A stretch of DNA of 64,000 nt, taken from positions 812,740-876,739 of the forward strand of contig JADJIQ010000002.1 of the NCBI GenBank assembly GCA_016707005.1. Direction: 5' to 3'. Below, piece after piece: positions 25,203-35,068 of this stretch. Position 1 is the stretch's first letter. The number at the start of each line of letters is the position of its first letter. Below the pieces are notes generated by a model that saw nothing but the letters and a program-made list of their open reading frames with translations, was not told the DNA's origin and did no database searches. Position numbers and translations under genes: made by a program. Source of the stretch: Ignavibacteria bacterium (GTDB taxonomy: Bacteria > Bacteroidota > Ignavibacteria > Kapaibacteriales > Kapaibacteriaceae).

Positions 25203-27393
25203 GCATGCTGATGGGTATGGTTGAGTGACCTGACGTAGTTGTAACGCGGGCCAGATAGAAGCCTGAGGATAGACCATCGGTAGAGATAGTGAGACTGTTT
25301 GACGGTTCGTGCTGCAACGAGAGAACAAGCTCACCGGCAACATTGTAGATGTCGGTGCGAAGGATCTGCTCGTTGTTGCGTGTTGAGAACGTGATGTGCG
25401 ACGAAGCGGGTTGTGGGTAGGCATTGACGCTTACACGGGCATTGTTGTCCGATTCACTGACGCTTGATGTGGCATCGTAGATAAAGAGTCCGGAGTCTCG
25501 CGTTGCAACCAAGAGTCTGCTGCCAACGCGGCCAACTGTCGAATTCAAACCAGAACGGATACGAACGGGCTCGGTGTTGGGATCACGTGATGTTAAAACG
25601 TCTCCGTGAAGAGTGATCCATGTGACCGTTGAGCCGGAACACACGGCATGCGTCATTAGTGCGTCGTCCTGCGCCTGCGACCCAAACACGGGAGGCTGAC
25701 CACGACCTCTCTGCACATGGATTGCAACGGACTCTTGATAGAAGCCTCCGCTGGATCCTGATACCGTTAGCACAACACCATCTTGGTCCGAAGCAACAGA
25801 TCTCAGACTTGAGTTGTCTGGCAACAGAGGGATGTCTACTCGAGACCATCTAGACCGAAAGGCATACAATCCATCGAATGTGTCAGCCGAATTCTGCTCA
25901 CTACCGACCCAAACGTAGGGTTCATCGTCGACTTCGAAAATGTAGCTTATCCGACTGCTCTTTCTCGAATCGCCGGCCATACTATCCGGCAATCCTTCGA
26001 TGCTGAATGGTTTCCATGACGAGGTGCTTGGGGTATACTCCACCAGCCCTGCTTCTCGTGTTGCTGCGATCACAGTTCCATCTCCTCTTCGAACGGCACA
26101 TCTGAAAGACGTATCATATTCTACTTGAACGATCGTGTCGATCATGGTTCTACGTATGTCGATCAGTCGATATTGAGTGGTCTTAAGCCACCCGTCGCTA
26201 TAGGCATTGAATGCCGTCGATCCGCCTTGAAATCCGAGGCCGATCATCGTATCGAGCTCCGCTTTTCCATCGATGCCGATCGTGTACCAACCATGCCCGG
26301 ACACACCTACGCTCGTCCACGTCGGCGTCTGTCGGATCTCTGAGGCCAATGCTAGTCGCAGCCCCGGAGCTACCTCGCCAATGTCCGCCCCTTTCGCATC
26401 AACAATGCTGTTTCGTCCACAACCAAGCACAATGAATCGAGATGCGCCTGATGTGAACAAATCCGTGCCGAATCGCATGTTGACATATGTCCTAGGGCGA
26501 TGCTCCAGCATGATCGTATCAACAACAACACCATCAACTGCCAGTCGAACCTCGGGTGGTTGTTCATCAGTTTCATCATCGAGGAACACTGCAACCGTAT
26601 CGCCAGCCCAAAGCCGGATCGTTGTGCGGTTCGCAGTGCCGATCAGTCCCTTTTGCGTCCAAGGTACCTGCCGCAGATCCACGTAGAACACAGACCCACC
26701 AGAAAGTCCCACGGAGTAGATCACATCTCCACCAACAACCATCTGCGCTGGCTCACCTGATTGCGTCACGCTTACCCACTTCCCTGAGTCCTGCTGGATA
26801 AAGATCCCTGATTGAACGTTCGCACCCGCGTAACGAAAGCCCGCCACCAGATTCCCAGCCGTTGTGGACTGAATAGCTGACACTCCCGGATAATCCTTGT
26901 TCGTTGAATCTCGTGTGTTCACTTCAGTCCAGGTATCTCCGTGATCCGTAGAACGGAACATACCTCGACGTCCGAGAATCGGGCTGGTGCTTCGACCTCC
27001 CGTACCGATCACAACCGAACCATCGCGATCTACAAACAGTGCCGTAATGTCTGTCCCTGCTGTCGACGGTCGAATGGACTCCCATTCTGATGTCTCAACA
27101 TCGAATCGATACAGCCCATTGGCATCATATACAGAAACATAGACGTACCGACCAATCGGATCGAGCTCCACATCCAGAATACTCCAGCTCGTGGCCACAA
27201 AGTCCATGTCGACCGGTATGTTCGAACACTCGCGTATCGAATCTGCGGTCGGCCCATAACAAATGCCTGTTGCCGTAGCAACACACGCCAACTTCTCATT
27301 GGACTTAAACAGATTAAACGACGACGGCAGATCCACAACCGTCTGCCCCACACACACGCCGGTCATCAACATGACCATGATCACATACTTCAC
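25192..27393 (-). CDS. Secreted beta-propeller protein with T9SS sorting domain (paralogue 2)
   Basis: The 733-residue protein begins at a GTG preceded by GAGGAGGG. Its signal peptide (MKYVIMVMLMTGVCVGQ) and N-terminal 70 residues are nearly the same as in paralogue 1, and the sorting domain (VNAYPQPASSHITFS, LRTDIYNVAGELVLSL) is also nearly identical. The propeller region between them is more diverged. The two genes therefore arose by tandem duplication, with the ends conserved or homogenised. It should be a cell-surface or released protein exported by T9SS. Confidence 0.85.
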   Translation of the reverse strand: MKYVIMVMLMTGVCVGQTVVDLPSSFNLFKSNEKLACVATATGICYGPTADSIRECSNIPVDMDFVATSWSILDVELDPIGRYVYVSVYDANGLYRFDVETSEWESIRPSTAGTDITALFVDRDGSVVIGTGGRSTSPILGRRGMFRSTDHGDTWTEVNTRDSTNKDYPGVSAIQSTTAGNLVAGFRYAGANVQSGIFIQQDSGKWVSVTQSGEPAQMVVGGDVIYSVGLSGGSVFYVDLRQVPWTQKGLIGTANRTTIRLWAGDTVAVFLDDETDEQPPEVRLAVDGVVVDTIMLEHRPRTYVNMRFGTDLFTSGASRFIVLGCGRNSIVDAKGADIGEVAPGLRLALASEIRQTPTWTSVGVSGHGWYTIGIDGKAELDTMIGLGFQGGSTAFNAYSDGWLKTTQYRLIDIRRTMIDTIVQVEYDTSFRCAVRRGDGTVIAATREAGLVEYTPSTSSWKPFSIEGLPDSMAGDSRKSSRISYIFEVDDEPYVWVGSEQNSADTFDGLYAFRSRWSRVDIPLLPDNSSLRSVASDQDGVVLTVSGSSGGFYQESVAIHVQRGRGQPPVFGSQAQDDALMTHAVCSGSTVTWITLHGDVLTSRDPNTEPVRIRSGLNSTVGRVGSRLLVATRDSGLFIYDATSSVSESDNNARVSVNAYPQPASSHITFSTRNNEQILRTDIYNVAGELVLSLQHEPSNSLTISTDGLSSGFYLARVTTTSGHSTIPISMLAH

Positions 27394-27404
27394 TAATGCC
27401 CTCC

Positions 27405-27444
27405 TCTACCACTCTAACAATCTACCACTCTAACAATCTAACTG
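27405..27444 (+). repeat. TCTAACAA/TCTACCAC octamer array upstream of propeller gene 2
   Basis: Five octamers in exact register: TCTACCAC, TCTAACAA, TCTACCAC, TCTAACAA, TCTAACTG. The array overlaps the stop codon of the lolC/E-like gene that lies upstream on the same strand. Confidence 0.92.
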
Positions 27445-28616
27445 CTTCTCACTCCATTCGCCACCGTAGCCCTAGACGCCCTCATTGCCGGATAGATAGC
27501 AGCAGTGCTGGAAAGGACCAGACCAACAACGGCAACGATCAATACATCAGAAGTCTTGATGAGAAGGGGCAGGGCAGGAACGAGATATCCTTGCGACATA
27601 TCGAATTTGATCCAGTGAAAGGTCTGCTGACCATAACACACACCAAGACCAAGGGCAACACCAAGTCCAACACTGAGGAGTCCGATCATGAGGCCTTGGT
27701 AGAGGTAGATGTTGCGGACCTGTGTATCGGTGAGACCAATGGTCTTGAGAATGGCGATGTCTCTACGCTTCTCAACAACACCAAGAGTGAGCGAGACAAG
27801 GATGTTGAAGGCGGCTACGAGAATGATGAGCGTGAGTACAATGAACGAACCTATGCGCTCCAATCGCATGGTATCGTAGATGCCGCGGTTCATGTCCTCC
27901 CAGGTCTCAATGCGGACCCCGCTCGCAGCTGTGGCACGCAGCTCTGTGGCAACACGCGCTGCATCTTCCGGGTCGCTGAGCCTGATGTCCCACGCCGTTG
28001 GCTCCTCGGTGCGGAGGAGCCCCTTCATCACCACGTCCGAGACATACAGATAGGAGGCATCGATCTCGCGAGAGGAGTTGGATTGGAAGATGCCGCTCAC
28101 AACCACACGCCTGCCGGACGGGATCATCATGGTGGTAATGGCCGACTCTATCTGCGTTGGAGAGACAAGGGTGATGGTGTCTCCGATGTAGAGGTTGAGC
28201 GACTCGGCAAGTCCGGCAGCAACAACCACACCTTCTGCATCAACAAGCTGAAGGAGGTCTCCCGTCCCAACAACCGTAGCTCCTTTGATGGGCTGCCATG
28301 CAAGAGTGTCGGCAAGGGGCATTCCAACACCGAACGCTGCCGCGGTACGCCCAGGCGTTTGTATCACGAGTTTGCTGAGCCACGTTGGGCTAGCCCCCTT
28401 CATCGTTGTGGCTGCAGCATGAACGCGGACGTGGGGTCCAAAGCCTGTCATCATGTTCACGGCAATGCCACGAAAACCGTTGAACAAGGACATCACGATG
28501 ATCAGGGCGGCTGTACCGATCACAATGCCGATAACGGAGACAACACCGATGAGTCCGATGAAGGAGAATCGATGCGGACGAACGTATCTGCGTGCAATGG
28601 TCAGCGACAGATTCAT
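27438..28616 (-). CDS. LolC/LolE-family (FtsX-like) ABC transporter permease
   Basis: The 392-residue protein has one N-terminal membrane helix (about 20-48, IGLIGVVSVIGIVIGTAALIIV), a large periplasmic MacB-like domain (50-240), and three C-terminal helices of the FtsX core (about 255-285, 305-335, 350-375) with EKRRDIAILKTIGLT at the cytoplasmic coupling loop. This is the LolC/E topology; in E. coli LolCDE releases lipoproteins from the inner membrane. No LolD ATPase gene is adjacent. It overlaps ppk1 by 4 bp. Confidence 0.85.
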   Translation of the reverse strand: MNLSLTIARRYVRPHRFSFIGLIGVVSVIGIVIGTAALIIVMSLFNGFRGIAVNMMTGFGPHVRVHAAATTMKGASPTWLSKLVIQTPGRTAAAFGVGMPLADTLAWQPIKGATVVGTGDLLQLVDAEGVVVAAGLAESLNLYIGDTITLVSPTQIESAITTMMIPSGRRVVVSGIFQSNSSREIDASYLYVSDVVMKGLLRTEEPTAWDIRLSDPEDAARVATELRATAASGVRIETWEDMNRGIYDTMRLERIGSFIVLTLIILVAAFNILVSLTLGVVEKRRDIAILKTIGLTDTQVRNIYLYQGLMIGLLSVGLGVALGLGVCYGQQTFHWIKFDMSQGYLVPALPLLIKTSDVLIVAVVGLVLSSTAAIYPAMRASRATVANGVRSS

Positions 28617-30751
28617 TTGCGCTTGATACTTGCAAGGAGATCGGCCTGGACGCGCTTTGGCACGGCACCGGATTCTTTCCGCGCATAGGTTCCATCGGTC
28701 TGGAGAATCCGCGCCTTTACATCATCCGTGAGATAGGCCGCAAGGATGTCATGCAGACGTTTGCCTACACGTTTGTCGAAGATCGGGAACAGGAGCTCTA
28801 CGCGACGGTCCATGTTCCGCGGCATCCAGTCGGCACTGGAAATGAAGAGTGCCTCTTCACCGCCGTTGCGGAAGGAGAAGATGCGGCTGTGCTCCAAGAA
28901 CCTATCGAGGATGCTTCGCACGGTGATGTTGTCGCTTACGCCGGGAATTCCCGGACGTAATGTGCAGACACCGCGTACGATGAGTTCGATCTTCACGCCG
29001 GCCATCGACGCCATGTACAGCGCTTCGATGATCGTTTGGTCGATGAGGGCATTCATCTTGGCGACGATACGTCCCTGACGTCCCGCCTTTTGATGGTCGA
29101 TCTCCCGATGGATGAGTGCTAAGATCTTTTCGCGAAGATTGAGAGGCGCTACACCGATGTGCTGCCACGACGCGTGTTTTGAATATCCGGTGAGAAGATT
29201 GAAGAGGTGCACGAAGTCGCGCTCAAATTCCTGACGCCCAGTGAACACACCAACATCGGTATAGAGTCTCGACGTTGTGAGGTTGTAGTTGCCGGTTGAT
29301 ACGTGGGCATAAGTGAGAACGTTCTTCCCTTCCTTGCGGATCACGAGACAGACCTTGCAATGCACCTTGAGTCCCATCACGCCGTAGACAACGTGGACGC
29401 CGGATTGTTCAAGTGAACGCGCCCATGCGATGTTGTTCTCTTCATCGAAACGGGCCTTGAGTTCAACAAAGGCCGTCACGTTCTTTCCATTGCTGGCAGC
29501 TCGTTTGAGAGCATCGATCACCGAAGACCGTCCACCGGCACGATACAACGTGATCTTGATCGCAAGCACGTTCGGGTCATCAGCAGCGTGCTCAATGAAT
29601 CGAACAACGGAGTTGGTAAAGGAATCGAATGGATGATGGACAAACACATCACCTTCCTTCAGAACATCAAAGATGTCCGCCCCATCCGTAGTGAACTCCG
29701 ACAGTTGTCGCGAATTGAAGGGGGCATCCTTGAGCTTGCGCTTGTCCAATTGCATTAGGACAAAGAAATCCTGAAGGTTCAGTGGGATGTCTACACTATA
29801 GACATCCGTTGCTTCGAGTTCAAGTGCCTTTGTGAAGAATGCAGTGAGCCGCTTTGGCATATCGGAGCCGATCTCCATGCGCACAGCATCAGTTCCCCAC
29901 CTACGCTGACGGATGCCCTCAGCCACGGCGGCCATAAGATCATTGGCCTCGTCTTCGGCGATCTCAACGTCTGCATCACGGGTCACACGGAAGATGTGAC
30001 TCTCTTGCAGACGCAATCCCGGGAAGAGGATGCCGGCATGGGCACGAATGACGTCTTCAAAGAGAACATAGTGGTGTCCAGAGGAACGATTGAGCTTTAC
30101 AAGACGCGGCAGTGCCGATGGAAGCTGCACCACGGCTACCTTCATGTCTTCCGTGTCATCTGTGTCATCAAAGAGCACAAAGGCCACGGTGAGCGATCGA
30201 TTAAGGAGCCGAGGGAACGGATGCCCGGGGTCCAATGCCAATGGTGTGAGCACCGGCATGATATTGTCCACAAAGTCGCGCTCGAACTCGATCTTCTCTT
30301 CCTTGGTGAGATCGGCGAAATGATGGATGTGAATACCTTCTCGCTCAAGAGCCGGTTCAATGTCCTTGCGCCAGATCGCGCTCTGACGTTTGTACAGCGG
30401 GAGGAGTCGAGAGCGAATCTCCTTGAGTTGCTCGATCGGCGTCATTCCGTCCGACGAGAGCTCCGTCACACCCGAGTAGATCTGCTCCTGCAGACCTGCA
30501 GCGCGGATCATGAAGAACTCATCGAGATTCGTGGAGAAGATCGCCAAGAACTTCATGCGCTCGAGAAGCGGGTGCGTCGTATCCTCTGCCTCATCAAGAA
30601 CACGCCTGTTGAACTCGACCCACGAGAGCTCTCTGTTCAGGTAGAGCTCCTCGTCGTTGAGGTCGATCACAGGTGTACTCGTTGCCGCGGCAACTGGATC
30701 ATTTGCCTTCAACTTCTTGGTGCGAACCGCACCGTTTTTCTTCGTAGCCAT
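28613..30751 (-). CDS. ppk1: Polyphosphate kinase 1
   Basis: The 712-residue PPK1 reversibly transfers the gamma-phosphate of ATP to polyphosphate. Seen are the N-terminal segment NRELSWVEFNRRVLDEAED, the C1 domain segment HHPFDSF, the histidine motif region VYGVMGLKVHCKVCLV with YAHVSTGNYN (catalytic His), and the C2 segment SSADWMPRNMDRRVELLFPI. The start chosen at 30751 (MATKKNG) is preceded after 5 nt by TAGCTTCG, similar to the TAnnTTTG element. An upstream in-frame ATG at 30802 would read through that region. Confidence 0.97.
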   Translation of the reverse strand: MATKKNGAVRTKKLKANDPVAAATSTPVIDLNDEELYLNRELSWVEFNRRVLDEAEDTTHPLLERMKFLAIFSTNLDEFFMIRAAGLQEQIYSGVTELSSDGMTPIEQLKEIRSRLLPLYKRQSAIWRKDIEPALEREGIHIHHFADLTKEEKIEFERDFVDNIMPVLTPLALDPGHPFPRLLNRSLTVAFVLFDDTDDTEDMKVAVVQLPSALPRLVKLNRSSGHHYVLFEDVIRAHAGILFPGLRLQESHIFRVTRDADVEIAEDEANDLMAAVAEGIRQRRWGTDAVRMEIGSDMPKRLTAFFTKALELEATDVYSVDIPLNLQDFFVLMQLDKRKLKDAPFNSRQLSEFTTDGADIFDVLKEGDVFVHHPFDSFTNSVVRFIEHAADDPNVLAIKITLYRAGGRSSVIDALKRAASNGKNVTAFVELKARFDEENNIAWARSLEQSGVHVVYGVMGLKVHCKVCLVIRKEGKNVLTYAHVSTGNYNLTTSRLYTDVGVFTGRQEFERDFVHLFNLLTGYSKHASWQHIGVAPLNLREKILALIHREIDHQKAGRQGRIVAKMNALIDQTIIEALYMASMAGVKIELIVRGVCTLRPGIPGVSDNITVRSILDRFLEHSRIFSFRNGGEEALFISSADWMPRNMDRRVELLFPIFDKRVGKRLHDILAAYLTDDVKARILQTDGTYARKESGAVPKRVQADLLASIKRK

Positions 30752-30756
30752 AACCA

Positions 30757-30764
30757 CGAAGCTA
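30757..30764 (-). promoter_or_regulatory. TAnnTTTG-like element (TAGCTTCG) before ppk1
   Basis: On the minus strand TAGCTTCG ends 5 nt before the ppk1 ATG. It differs by one base from TAnnTTTG and shares the spacing seen at exact matches in the window. Confidence 0.35.
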
Positions 30765-30777
30765 CCGAACGTTTTAT

Positions 30778-32397
30778 TCACTCCCCTATTATCACAAGGC
30801 AACGGTCGCGATAGACCGCACTTGAGGCAGCGTCAACACACTCCAGAACCACTACGTAGGGTCCCGGAGACAGGCGCTGGCCCATCGCATCGGTTCCGTT
30901 CCATACAACGCCCCCTTCCCTCGAGATGAATTCGGCGTTTAGGAGGTCGGTCACGAACATCCCGTCCGGACGTCTTATACCCACTCTGGCGATGGCCTGC
31001 AGGAACGGCTGGGTCCAGGAGATCACGGTGGTAGAGTTCCTGCGTCCGGGATCAGACGAGAAGGGGCTTGGCACAGCGGACATCCTACCGTCCAACCCCG
31101 GCGCCTGCGACATGCTATTCGGCCTGCCGGGCGTGCCGCCGCTGAGGTCCCCACTCGACGTCCAGCTCAGGAGCTCGTTGCTGAGTAGTGGAGGAGCGAG
31201 TTTTTCGAGCGACACCCCCTTCGACGAGGGAAGGAGTGCATGATGCCTGTCACCAGTGTAGGACATACTGTCCACAACAAACCCACTGGGCGTTCGAAGG
31301 ACAAGCATGTCCGTCGTGCTGTTGATCTGCGTTGCAGGACGAACAATGGACCAAACGCCAGCTTCCACACGACGCTGGATCGACGTGTCGGACGCAAGCA
31401 CACCAAATTCTTGGGGCAGAACGAAACACGATCCAGTGGCAATACTTCGCAGTCCAGATGCATCTTCAATGATCCACCCGAGGAGATCGATGGTATCGGT
31501 GGTTCCGTTCCACACCTCAACATATTCGCATGAGCCGGATAACGGGTCGGCCAACACTTCGTTGATCAACACGGTCCCCTTGCTCGGCGGGAACGTGAGC
31601 ATTACGTCCGACGTGTCGTTCACTGAACGATCGTCCTCGGCGGACGTCACAACGCGTACCAGACGTTCTTCAGGTCCGCCCTTCATTGCAAGATCAGTAA
31701 GGGGCACCTTCCATGTCCACGTCATCTCACTGTCGAGCTCTCCGGTCATGGCTCTGATCACTTCACCACCTGTCTGTATCTCGATCGAAACAGAGGGCAT
31801 AGCACTTCGCCCCACGTTTCGAACATCAACGAGAATGGCATCATCCAACGCCGTGGCTTGAGAACAGTACAGATCGTGTTCGCGCGTTACGCGTGAATTC
31901 TGTTGTCCGCATGTTGCACTGTCGCGCGCCAGACTTGCCGACCATGCATCGGCATACGTTACTGTTCCATTACGATCATCGCCAGCTCGTTCAATGGACC
32001 TTCCGCGGACATGCCGACGCACATCGTAGCTCATACTGTCGATCAACACCGAATCATCATCACGCACCTCCACTCGGTCCGTGGTGTTGTTCAAGGATGG
32101 GAGTGCAACCTCTATCATCACGGCATCGCGCGGCAGCCAGCGCGACTCACGGAGCGCGCTCGCATCGCGTGTGAGGACCACCAAGCCCCTTGCCGGAATT
32201 TCCAGGAGATCGACACGAACGCACGTGCGCGTGTCGCAAATGAGATGATCACGAAGAACGAGTGATCGGGAGGTGGTATTCACACACTCAACCCACTCAG
32301 GTTCACCGGCCGATGGTGTTGGATGGACCTCGGTGATGATGAGCTGGGCGCTTGAGGTAGCAACCGAGATGATGAGCGAGAGAATGAGCCGGGTCAT
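30778..32397 (-). CDS. Secreted protein with two lamin-tail domains and a FlgD-like Ig domain
   Basis: The 539-residue protein has a signal peptide (1-18, ending SSAQ). A lamin-tail domain (LTD) follows at 19-110 (LIITEVHPTPSAGEPEWVE), then a beta-rich middle, a second LTD at about 272-400 (VLINEVLADPLSGSCEYVE), and a C-terminal FlgD-type Ig domain (about 450-535, VGIRRPDGMFV to GTDAMGQRLSPGPYVVVLE). LTD modules are frequent in secreted proteins and nucleases of Bacteroidota; no nuclease domain is seen. The FlgD-like end resembles T9SS sorting domains in fold but the canonical motifs are absent, so T9SS export is only possible. Confidence 0.75.
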   Translation of the reverse strand: MTRLILSLIISVATSSAQLIITEVHPTPSAGEPEWVECVNTTSRSLVLRDHLICDTRTCVRVDLLEIPARGLVVLTRDASALRESRWLPRDAVMIEVALPSLNNTTDRVEVRDDDSVLIDSMSYDVRRHVRGRSIERAGDDRNGTVTYADAWSASLARDSATCGQQNSRVTREHDLYCSQATALDDAILVDVRNVGRSAMPSVSIEIQTGGEVIRAMTGELDSEMTWTWKVPLTDLAMKGGPEERLVRVVTSAEDDRSVNDTSDVMLTFPPSKGTVLINEVLADPLSGSCEYVEVWNGTTDTIDLLGWIIEDASGLRSIATGSCFVLPQEFGVLASDTSIQRRVEAGVWSIVRPATQINSTTDMLVLRTPSGFVVDSMSYTGDRHHALLPSSKGVSLEKLAPPLLSNELLSWTSSGDLSGGTPGRPNSMSQAPGLDGRMSAVPSPFSSDPGRRNSTTVISWTQPFLQAIARVGIRRPDGMFVTDLLNAEFISREGGVVWNGTDAMGQRLSPGPYVVVLECVDAASSAVYRDRCLVIIGE

Positions 32398-32412
32398 TCT
32401 TCCATGTGTGTT

Positions 32413-32901
32413 CTAATCGGTCAAGCGTGACATCAACAGCGCTGCGACCTGTTCCAATCCGCGCGCATCATCGTCAGAGAACCGATCAAGGAGGGGGCTA
32501 TCCAGATCCAACACGCCAATAAGCTCACCGTTCTTGATGAGCGGCACTACGATCTCTGAGCTGCTTTCCGCATCGCAGGCGATATGTCCGGGAAACTCCG
32601 CTACATCCGGAACGATCACCGTCCGCCTCTCAGAGGCTGCCCATCCGCACACTCCTCTGCCCATTGCGATGCGAACACATGCCGGCTTGCCGTGGAATGG
32701 ACCAAGGACAAGCTCTGTACCATCGAAGAGGTAAAATCCGGCCCAGTTGACATCACGCAAAGAATGAAAGAGCATGGAGGCAGTGTTGGCAAGGTTTGCC
32801 ACGAGGTTTGGCTCTCCTTCCGTGATATGCTCGAGTGATTGAACGATATTCGCATATCGCTCATTGGTTGTTTCGTCAGTATCGTCGGGCAGTTCAAACA
32901 T
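32413..32901 (-). CDS. msrC: Free methionine-R-sulfoxide reductase (GAF domain)
   Basis: The 162-residue single GAF-domain protein has the three family cysteines in KPACVRIAMGRGVCG and HIACDAESSSEIVVPL, and the WAGFYLFDG segment that lines the ligand pocket. The enzyme reduces free methionine-R-sulfoxide with thioredoxin as electron donor in the cytoplasm. Its ATG lies two bases from the ATG of the divergently transcribed T9SS gene. Confidence 0.92.
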   Translation of the reverse strand: MFELPDDTDETTNERYANIVQSLEHITEGEPNLVANLANTASMLFHSLRDVNWAGFYLFDGTELVLGPFHGKPACVRIAMGRGVCGWAASERRTVIVPDVAEFPGHIACDAESSSEIVVPLIKNGELIGVLDLDSPLLDRFSDDDARGLEQVAALLMSRLTD

Positions 32902-32903
32902 GT

Positions 32904-35060
32904 ATGAAACTACACATAACCATCCTCATCATTCTGCTTTCTGTTGCCTCACCGGGTCTGACGGCGCAATACACTGAGCAAACGTATCCGTTCGTGCCGC
33001 CCGAGATGCGCAGGATCATAGCGATGGACATGACGTCGGAACTCGAACCAACGGTTGTGGGCGTAGGCGATGGCGTCGTAACGTCCATCCCCGGTTCGGC
33101 CTTTACTGACGTAACCTCTACCTATCGAACCAAGATCTTCAATGGTGTAGCCCTTGTGTCGAACACCACCGGCATTGTCTCAACAACAGACAACATCCTT
33201 GTTGCGATCGACATCCCATCGCGCTCAGAAGCAAACATCACAGGTTTCCCAGCGAGCGGCACGAACATCGTGCGTTGCGGATCATTCGCCTTTGCCCTGC
33301 GCGACGGATATGTCATACGACTGTCGATCACTGGCAACAGCGTCCAGATCGACACCGTAAAAGGCATTGCGAATACAGTGACCATGTTGTCGGCGGCAGA
33401 CTTCGCACATGCAGTTGCCTACGACTCAACAACACGGACTCTCCAGCTCATTGATGCCTCCTCGAACGCTGTTGTGCTTTCTCGTCAGCTCGATCGCGAG
33501 GCAACCTTCCTTCAGGCACTCTCGGATTCGGTGTCACTCGTGTTCGTAATCGATACGATCACGGATCAAGGCGCTGAACAGGTTGTCCGGCCGTTACGTG
33601 CCATCTGGCATCATTCCTACAAAGAGCGCGACATCTATGGTCACGATCCACAGCTCTACTCCAGCCTCCTTGCGCGGTTTAGCGCATCACTGCATGGCGG
33701 CGGCGCAGTAGTTGTTGCACCCGGCTCGAACAACAAGAGCAAGACAAGCATCTATTACGCAACGGGCGGTCGGATCGATTCCACTCAACGGACGACCATC
33801 GGCAACAACCTGACCAATGAGATCCACGCCGGTGTTGCATGGTGGTATCGCAAGGATCTTCAACCCCAATGGCACATGAGCGGGACGCGATTCACCTATG
33901 CGCGGTTGGATGCCGACGGAACTATCTCTCAGGATCGGGCGCACTTTGTTCCGCGGCGCTGCCTGGCACAGTATCAGCGCACACTCACGTTGACCGGCAG
34001 CGATCTGTTGGTCATCACGACAATGATCGAAGAGACAGACGACAAACGCACTTTACGACCACATCTGTTTGCCTCGGTTGATGGTGGTTTTTCTTGGTCG
34101 ATGAGACCTATTCCGAAGCTCTTCGACACCTATGCTGTTGCTGTTGGTGGTGAGATCATTGCCTCCGCGGCCGACTCCATTCTTCGCTCTTCGATCTACT
34201 CGTCAACGAATAGCGTCATTCACCGCATCGATACGTCTGCTTCGGCCATCGCCTTCAACGGCGACACCATCGTGGTCTGTTCCAAATTCATCCACATAAG
34301 CGTTGACGGTGGAACAACGTGGAAGGCTTGGTCATTGGAGGAGTATCAGAGCGGGCATCCGTCTCGTGTGTTCGATCGAACCATCGTCCTCACCACACCG
34401 TTCCGATCATGCGTTTCCCATGATCTTGGACGCTCATGGCGAGACTTCTCGTTTGCTACTCGTGAGAAGATCACATCAGCTATGGTGCTGTTGGACTCTA
34501 CCGTCTATGGTGCGTGGTCACTCCCGCCCAGTGGCGTTGTCTCCCGAGACGATGGGAAGAGTTATGGGATGCCCCTTGCCGGCGATCTCATCAACTTTCG
34601 AAACGACAACGCATTCTTCGGCACGTCAACCGGCATGCGAGGATTTGAAGCTGGTCGGGGCTCTATTGGACCCACCGTCTTTACCCTCGACCCGTATGCC
34701 TATCGCGGCTCGGTGAATTTCAACCGCCCGTTCACTGAATCACTACCACCGGTCTACAACAACGTCGACAACGCCTATTTCATGATGCGCGATCGGATCA
34801 AGCGCATCACACAAGTCACACCGAGCAGCGTCCAGGATGAGCATCACTCTTTCGCCCCCTATCCTAACCCTGCATCCACGTTCATTACGATACCGGATGG
34901 AGAAGCAACGTTCAGTACGCTCATGGGTACCGTGATCTTCGTCGTTGATGCCAATGCGTCTCGTTCCATTGATGTGTCTACCTGGCTGTCGGGCACGTAC
35001 CTTCTTGAAACGAAGAACGGGTACAGCCGCAAGGCCGTACCCGTTGTGATCGTTCATTGA
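32904..35060 (+). CDS. Secreted BNR/propeller-like protein with T9SS sorting domain
   Basis: The 718-residue protein begins MKLHITILIILLS with a signal peptide ending GLTAQ. The middle has BNR-like segments (DGGFSWSMRPIP, VDGGTTWKAWS, DLGRSWRDFSF) typical of sialidase-type or photosystem-stability-like propellers; no enzymatic motif is evident. The C-terminus (about 640-718) carries PYPNPASTFITIP and WLSGTYLLETKNG, the hallmark of a T9SS type A sorting domain. A longer open frame to 32835 would overlap the divergent gene and lacks a signal peptide at its start. Confidence 0.8.
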   Translation: MKLHITILIILLSVASPGLTAQYTEQTYPFVPPEMRRIIAMDMTSELEPTVVGVGDGVVTSIPGSAFTDVTSTYRTKIFNGVALVSNTTGIVSTTDNILVAIDIPSRSEANITGFPASGTNIVRCGSFAFALRDGYVIRLSITGNSVQIDTVKGIANTVTMLSAADFAHAVAYDSTTRTLQLIDASSNAVVLSRQLDREATFLQALSDSVSLVFVIDTITDQGAEQVVRPLRAIWHHSYKERDIYGHDPQLYSSLLARFSASLHGGGAVVVAPGSNNKSKTSIYYATGGRIDSTQRTTIGNNLTNEIHAGVAWWYRKDLQPQWHMSGTRFTYARLDADGTISQDRAHFVPRRCLAQYQRTLTLTGSDLLVITTMIEETDDKRTLRPHLFASVDGGFSWSMRPIPKLFDTYAVAVGGEIIASAADSILRSSIYSSTNSVIHRIDTSASAIAFNGDTIVVCSKFIHISVDGGTTWKAWSLEEYQSGHPSRVFDRTIVLTTPFRSCVSHDLGRSWRDFSFATREKITSAMVLLDSTVYGAWSLPPSGVVSRDDGKSYGMPLAGDLINFRNDNAFFGTSTGMRGFEAGRGSIGPTVFTLDPYAYRGSVNFNRPFTESLPPVYNNVDNAYFMMRDRIKRITQVTPSSVQDEHHSFAPYPNPASTFITIPDGEATFSTLMGTVIFVVDANASRSIDVSTWLSGTYLLETKNGYSRKAVPVVIVH

Positions 35061-35068
35061 ACTGCGTT

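Noticed and set aside
27396..28688. 430-residue plus-strand frame opposite the LolC/E-like gene
   Set aside because: The opposite strand encodes a full FtsX-type permease with correct topology, whereas this frame is low in hydrophobic order and rich in Asn, Gly and His like an antisense shadow.
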